NCBI GenBank assembly: GCA_963575745.1
Contig: CAUYUJ010019608.1
Coordinates: 90,001-154,000 of the forward strand
Length of the DNA stretch: 64,000 nucleotides
Direction of reading: 5' to 3'
From: Prorocentrum cordatum
Taxonomy: Eukaryota; Sar; Dinophyceae; Prorocentrales; Prorocentraceae
Shown piece after piece: positions 59,815-64,000 of this stretch. How positions within the stretch are numbered: the stretch's first letter is position 1; the number at the start of each line of letters is the position of its first letter. Position numbers and translations under genes: made by a program. The notes under the pieces were generated by a model. It saw only the letters and a program-made list of their open reading frames with translations. It searched no databases and was not told where the DNA came from.

Positions 59815-60089
59815 TCGCCTCGTCAGTTGGGCCCCGCGCGCTTTGGACCCCGCAATTGTTTCTGATGAAATTGCCCGCCGCCGCGCCTGCAGCGCGGAAG
59901 GCGTGCGGGATGCAAAAACCTGACCGCACAAGAACGGGAAGCGCCGTTTTTGCTCATAGCAATGTTTGTCGTCAAAGCTCTGGACGCCAGCGTTCGTACT
60001 GGGAGCTCTGGCATTCGAAGCTGCCCACGTCATCGTTCGTAATGGAGCCTTGGGATGTCGTGGTCGGTCTCTCGTAGGCCTCTTAACAG

Positions 60090-60720
60090 CAATTCTGAAG
60101 CCTCTTGGGGGCCGTTTTTTGGGGCCGTCTTGGGGGCATCTTGGGGGCCTTTTCGGGGCCTCTTGGGGGCCTCTTGGAGCGTCTTGGGGGGTTCCCGGGG
60201 GCCCCCTGGACCCTCCGGGGGGCACGCGGGGCCGAGGACCCGAAAAGTCCGTTCGTGTACCTCGTCTGGGCCCCTCTAGGAGCCATATTGACGGCTCCTG
60301 GGCCGCCGCGAAGCCTCTTGGGGCCGTTTTGGGGCCGCCTTGGGGCCTTTTGGTGCCTTCTTGGGGCCGTCTTGGGGGCCTCTTGGGCCGTCTTGAGGCG
60401 ATCTTGGGGGCCTCTTGGGGGCCGTCTTGGGGCGATCTTGGGGGCCTCTTGGGCCGTCTTGGAGCGTCGGGAAACGGAAAAGGCGAAAACCCCAAAAACT
60501 TCCAAAAACTATTCAAAATCATAGATGTGTGCCTCTTTGGCGCTCGTGTGAGGCATCTTCGAAGCCTCTTGAGGCGTCTTGGAAGCCTCTTGAGGGCCTC
60601 CTGAGCCGTCTTGGAGCTCTCTTGGACCGTCCGGAAGCCATCTTAGGGCATCTTGGAACGCTCTAGGGCGGTATTGGAGCGCTCTTGGGCCGTCTTGGAG
60701 CCCTTGTGGCCGTCTTGGGC
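60090..60720 (-). repeat. CCAAGAGGC minisatellite, inverted
   Basis: CTTGGGGGCCTCTTGGGGCC on the plus strand, the reverse of the 12, 15 and 28 kb arrays; A/T-richer linker at 60475-60530. Confidence 0.88.
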
Positions 60721-60739
60721 GCGTCTTGGTCAAATTTTT

Positions 60740-61306
60740 TGAGCGGAATGACATTTTTCCGCAAGTTTCCGGAATCCGCCAGCGAGGTGCGGGATGCGAT
60801 CGGTACCCCTTAGTTAGAGAAAATTAAGCCCCTGAGCCAACGGTGCACGCCGGAGACGCTTCCCGTCATCCGCCACCGTGCCACCCTGGCGTGTTGAGGC
60901 GCTATAGAAGTTTGAAGGGGGCTGGATGGCCCAGCCAACAGCTTCGCCTCAGGCGACGCCAAGCTCCAGCTCTGTTGTACCGTAGCAACGATAGTCCCAG
61001 TACGATAGGAGATGCCATCTCAAGCAATCGGGCAATCCTTTTAGTCTCGATAGCGATTCTATGCCTCGCAGTGAGGAGCAGTCAAAGGTAAGCGACTAGC
61101 CACTTGAGCCAACACGACCGCGGGCGCACGCTCGCACTTACGTCCCTCAGCTCGATTTAGAATCGGGGGGGAAGGAGGCGAGGCGTGAGCCCGTCGCCCC
61201 TATACAGCAGGCGTAGCAGCTAACCTACACAAGGACAGGAAAGGAAGCGGGCCTCAAGGAAGGTGGACCCGCGAGCAAGTTGCCTCGCATGGGTATGACG
61301 CACTTA
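60740..61306. other. 3' flank of the copia element
   Basis: May include the 3' LTR, but its partner is outside the window and no TG...CA boundary can be fixed. Confidence 0.35.
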
Positions 61307-62170
61307 TCAGGCGGCGTCAGAACTTGATGACTGGCCGGCCCGATACGGAGTATGTCTCTGCAGGTCATGTTTGAAGGTCCGTTTACCTCCCATGACTTGA
61401 AGGGGCATGTCTCTGTCGATGCTACCCTTGGTGTGGCCATCCGCAGGCATATCACGGGTATCACACCACTGAATGCTGTGCACGATTCCACGCTCCATCA
61501 TCTATCGTATCCAACTGATGTGTCCTTTAAGGGTACACTCAGGCAGCTTCGACAACTCTTTGCTTGACAAGGACTAAAAAGCAGACTCAGCATCGATGGT
61601 CAGAATGACCTTGATGCGCATATCACCCAAATCAAATATATCTTTCGAATGAGCGGGCGTGAGCAGCCCCGCGTGGAGCTCGTGAAGGATCGCAACCGTG
61701 GACGAACAGTCCTCCAAATTATGGGCCATTGCTAGTGTCTCTGCTGAATAACTCGAGCGGGCCTGCAAGCGGCGAGACTTGCAACGCGCATCAATCCAGT
61801 GAACGACAGGCTTACTAGATAACGTGCTTCCACGTCGTAGCAGGTTTGCCCCGCGAATACCATAGCCTTTGACGTCGTCATCGGCGTCTCCATTCAGGCG
61901 TCGATATCGTGAGTCGCTATGTGAGTCGACCTCGCCCGTGGGGTTCATCGCCTGGTAGACGACCTTCTGCGGGCAGGCCTGTAGCTTTCTGGTGATCGCG
62001 CTCAGCCGTCGCACTTGAATGCTGGTCGGTTCTTGGACACGTTGTAGAGATACAACATACACCATTAACCACGCCTGGGTGATTACTGCGCAGGCCAGCG
62101 CACCCCTTAGACTGACGAACATGTCTGCCGCCATCTTGGTTGCTTGAGCGTCAGCGTCGGCGCCGGTTCG
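61307..62170 (-). pseudogene. Copia RNase H domain
   Basis: The frame opening before 62134 reads FVSLRGALACAVITQAW, then HSDSRYRRL (catalytic Asp near 61915), SSYSAETLAMAH (Glu near 61741) and LTIDAESAF (Asp near 61594), followed by TAG. The same frame continues with SLSSKELSKLPECTLKGH, another TAG, then WCDTRDMPADGHTKG, a signature of dinoflagellate copia RNase H ends. Translation stops at TGA 61307-61309. Confidence 0.86.
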
Positions 62171-62880
62171 TTCGGGATGTTGTTGAGACTGAGCTGTTGG
62201 ATATATTCATCTTGATCGAAAGTGACGCCCCCGTCCTCGTCCTTGGTGTAGCTCCCAGCACAGTTGGTACATGTGTGTTTGTTGAGTTAACAATTACCAA
62301 AAGTATCTGCAACGCATTTGGCAGATTTGTCAATGGTGTCCTCAGTACCAGCCATGTTAATGTCATCAACATGCTTGGCCGTGAGCAAGTTACTGCTCGT
62401 CTCGGACTCCCCGTCGTAGGACGTGGGTCGGAGGCCTAATCCTCTGGTGGTTCTTCTGAGCTTAAATGAGAAAGCCCGTGGGGCGTCTTTAGTGCCTGCA
62501 CCCAGTTTTAAGCACTGCAGGCAATGCTCTGACTCGTCACACCGCTCGAATCCTGGGAGAGCACGGAGCAGGGTAGCCGATCCAGGCGGCAAAGTAAAAC
62601 ACACCACGCGATCCTTTTCACCAGTAGCCTCAGCAAGTTCCTGATAGGCCCATCCCTCCAGGAAGGCCATGTTGATGTCGAGGGAAGCAATGATCCACTG
62701 CTCCTTGCACACTGCCTTGCTAGCGAGTAACCTCTGGCTTGGCCGTCTTGCTGTTCCCGACAAGGCTTCTACGTCGAAAGCTTCCAGGTCCATGAAGCCT
62801 CGGAGGAACAAGAGTAGCCGGATGGTACGTGGCAGTTCGCCCTTCTCGTTCTTCACGAATTTCCATGTGTGCACGTATCT
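62110..62880 (-). pseudogene. Copia reverse transcriptase domain
   Basis: The copia-type RT (RVT_2) motifs are visible: LDINMAFLEG with the first catalytic Asp at about 62679, then ELAEATGE, GFERCDESEHCLQCLK, GTKDAPRAF, and KHVDDINMAG where the usual Tyr of YVDD is His (Asp pair at about 62367-62362). The N-terminal segment MHTWKFVKNEKGE matches the usual WKxVKNEKG stretch, just after the first stop. After TAA at 62287 the same frame continues with DGGVTFDQDEYIQQL, the usual RT C-terminal part. Confidence 0.87.
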
Positions 62881-63649
62881 CTAAATCAGGATGTTCGACG
62901 CTTTGGATACCTCCTGCATCTTAGTGCATTTGTTGTCGAACCATGTCTTGAGCTCAGTGAAGAGGGCCTTCGATACTTTATCGGGCTTCGCCTGGATGTC
63001 AGCTTTAGAGAGGAGGTCGTCTTCCTTGACGACCACAGCTCGCTTTGCAGCGGCGGTAGCGTATACTCGCATAGTGGTCACCCGGACGGCATCGAATATC
63101 ACGTGCTGCTGCTCGGACAAGACTACCTTCGACATTTCTGTCGTAAAGCATAGTTCAACGTATGGACCATTTTCGTCTGAGTCGAGTCCGTAAGCTTCGT
63201 CTTCGACCATGGTGCACATGGGGGCGCAGTACGTCTCCTCGGTATCGGAGTCGCGAGTGCGCCCCCACTTTGGCTGCTATCCCCGCTGCTCATCAACTGC
63301 AGTGATCAGCGCGCTCTGATCTGGAACCATCTGTGTAGTTATGGTAAAAGAGGTCATCCGGTGGAGTTGCCTCCAACGGTCCCCTTTTCCCCTTGTACTT
63401 ATGCGTACCACACCTCCACGACATGCGACTCAATATCAGCTTCTGATTCTTCGTAAATCGTGAAGAGCCGTCCGTCATCATGTGCTGGTTCGGCTTCTGA
63501 AGCTTCTCTTGCGGTTTCATCCGGCGCCGGCGTATCAGCCAATCCCTCAATGTTTGACATGTCCTGGCCAGAACCTGCTTGACGTTTAGTGCACTTCAGG
63601 CATTGGATGATTCGTGTATGTGCTGATCCAGCTATCAGGTATATTCAGG

Positions 63650-63990
63650 GCAGTACCTTCTGCTTCGTCGTAATGAAATTATGGGCCCACGTCGCCGTCG
63701 CAATGAACCAAAGTGCAGATGTCGGCATAAGCAACCGGAGGTAGCTTATGGATACTCTTGGCTAAGCCGACCGAAACTACATTCTCAAGGCGAAAGTCAA
63801 TTCGGATGAGATTTTGTAGGAACAAATGTACCTTAGGAGATAGACGTCTTGCGGTCGCCATCAGAGACGCCCCTTTCTTTGTCGGCACAGAGCCAAAGGT
63901 CGCAGCAGGTCTCACCGCTGATAGGCTGGCTACGAATGTCATAACTGTGCGTAGCGCAGCGCTGTCCGAGCCAATCTCTCGGGCTATGAG
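63650..63990 (-). pseudogene. Open stretch upstream of copia pol, unidentified
   Basis: The minus strand is open from 63942 to 63679 and beyond the M toward the window edge (MTFVASLSAVRPAATFGS...HCDGDVGP). It could be part of the same copia polyprotein (integrase side) or flanking DNA. I do not recognise integrase motifs in it. Confidence 0.25.
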
Positions 63991-64000
63991 TGCTTCAATA

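Larger units (their letters stand above)
61307..63600 (-). pseudogene. Decayed Ty1/copia pol (pre-RT region, reverse transcriptase, RNase H)
   Basis: Reading leftwards: an acidic linker at 63402-63600 (ADTPAPDETARE...), a pre-RT segment at 62881-63219 with ELKTWFDNKC, the RT, and the RNase H ending at 61307. The layout and wording fit copia elements of dinoflagellates. Defects: TAG at 62881-62883, TAA at 62287-62289, a frame change near 62150, and TAGs at 61574-61576 and 61502-61504. No LTR pair could be seen, because the 5' part would lie beyond 64000. It has the same orientation as the split host gene. The large number of lesions points to an old insertion. Confidence 0.85.

Overview
This is nuclear DNA of a dinoflagellate. 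The identification rests on three things read directly in the sequence: an exact 22-nt dinoflagellate spliced-leader (DinoSL) sequence at 3570-3591, a split gene on the minus strand whose introns start with GA or GC and end in AG|G, and retrotransposons of types common in dinoflagellate genomes. The genus cannot be decided from the sequence alone.

The backbone of the window is one gene on the minus strand. Eight very short exons (30-77 nt) lie in order at 45454-45483, 42947-43021, 39891-39967, 36049-36088, 24120-24176, 23734-23781, 9975-10043 and 1235-1273. Joined, they give 435 nt (145 codons) with no stop. The product is an uninterrupted coiled-coil segment of a dinoflagellate protein family recognised by a CWC-x-TN-x-KEKT motif followed by AEFN-x-EEK and VLSKHH. 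About 44 kb of the window is intron. Both ends of the gene lie beyond the exons recognised here. Two diverged extra copies of exons 7 and 8 (19311-19364 and 3445-3479) look like dead duplicates.

The introns hold the other content. Intron 7 contains a 6.3-kb LINE retrotransposon (3570-9860, plus strand, antisense to the gene). It starts with the spliced leader and has ORF1 with a zinc motif and coiled coil, then ORF2 with endonuclease, reverse transcriptase, zinc motif and RNase H. It is broken by three +1 shifts at homopolymers and one TGA, and it sits inside a (CTC)n tract. Intron 6 holds several short inverted-repeat elements, a 400-bp higher-order GC-rich repeat and a 73-bp tandem array. 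Intron 4 holds a chain of different satellites (27.6-35.7 kb) separated by a recurring ~190-bp junction module. Intron 3 contains a 2-kb (TAG)n tract ending 17 nt from the splice acceptor of exon 4, and a duplicated 450-480-bp element containing GATCGA repeats.

Upstream of exon 1 (46-61 kb) are several copies, in both orientations, of a dispersed element with a conserved acidic reading frame. There is also a large satellite with CACGTG motifs (51.9-56.2 kb) and a long CA microsatellite. The right end (61307-63600, minus strand) is a decayed Ty1/copia pol gene with recognisable reverse transcriptase and RNase H.

Most long open frames in this window are translations of simple or tandem repeats and are not listed as genes. 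No rRNA, tRNA, CRISPR array or conventional promoter was found.
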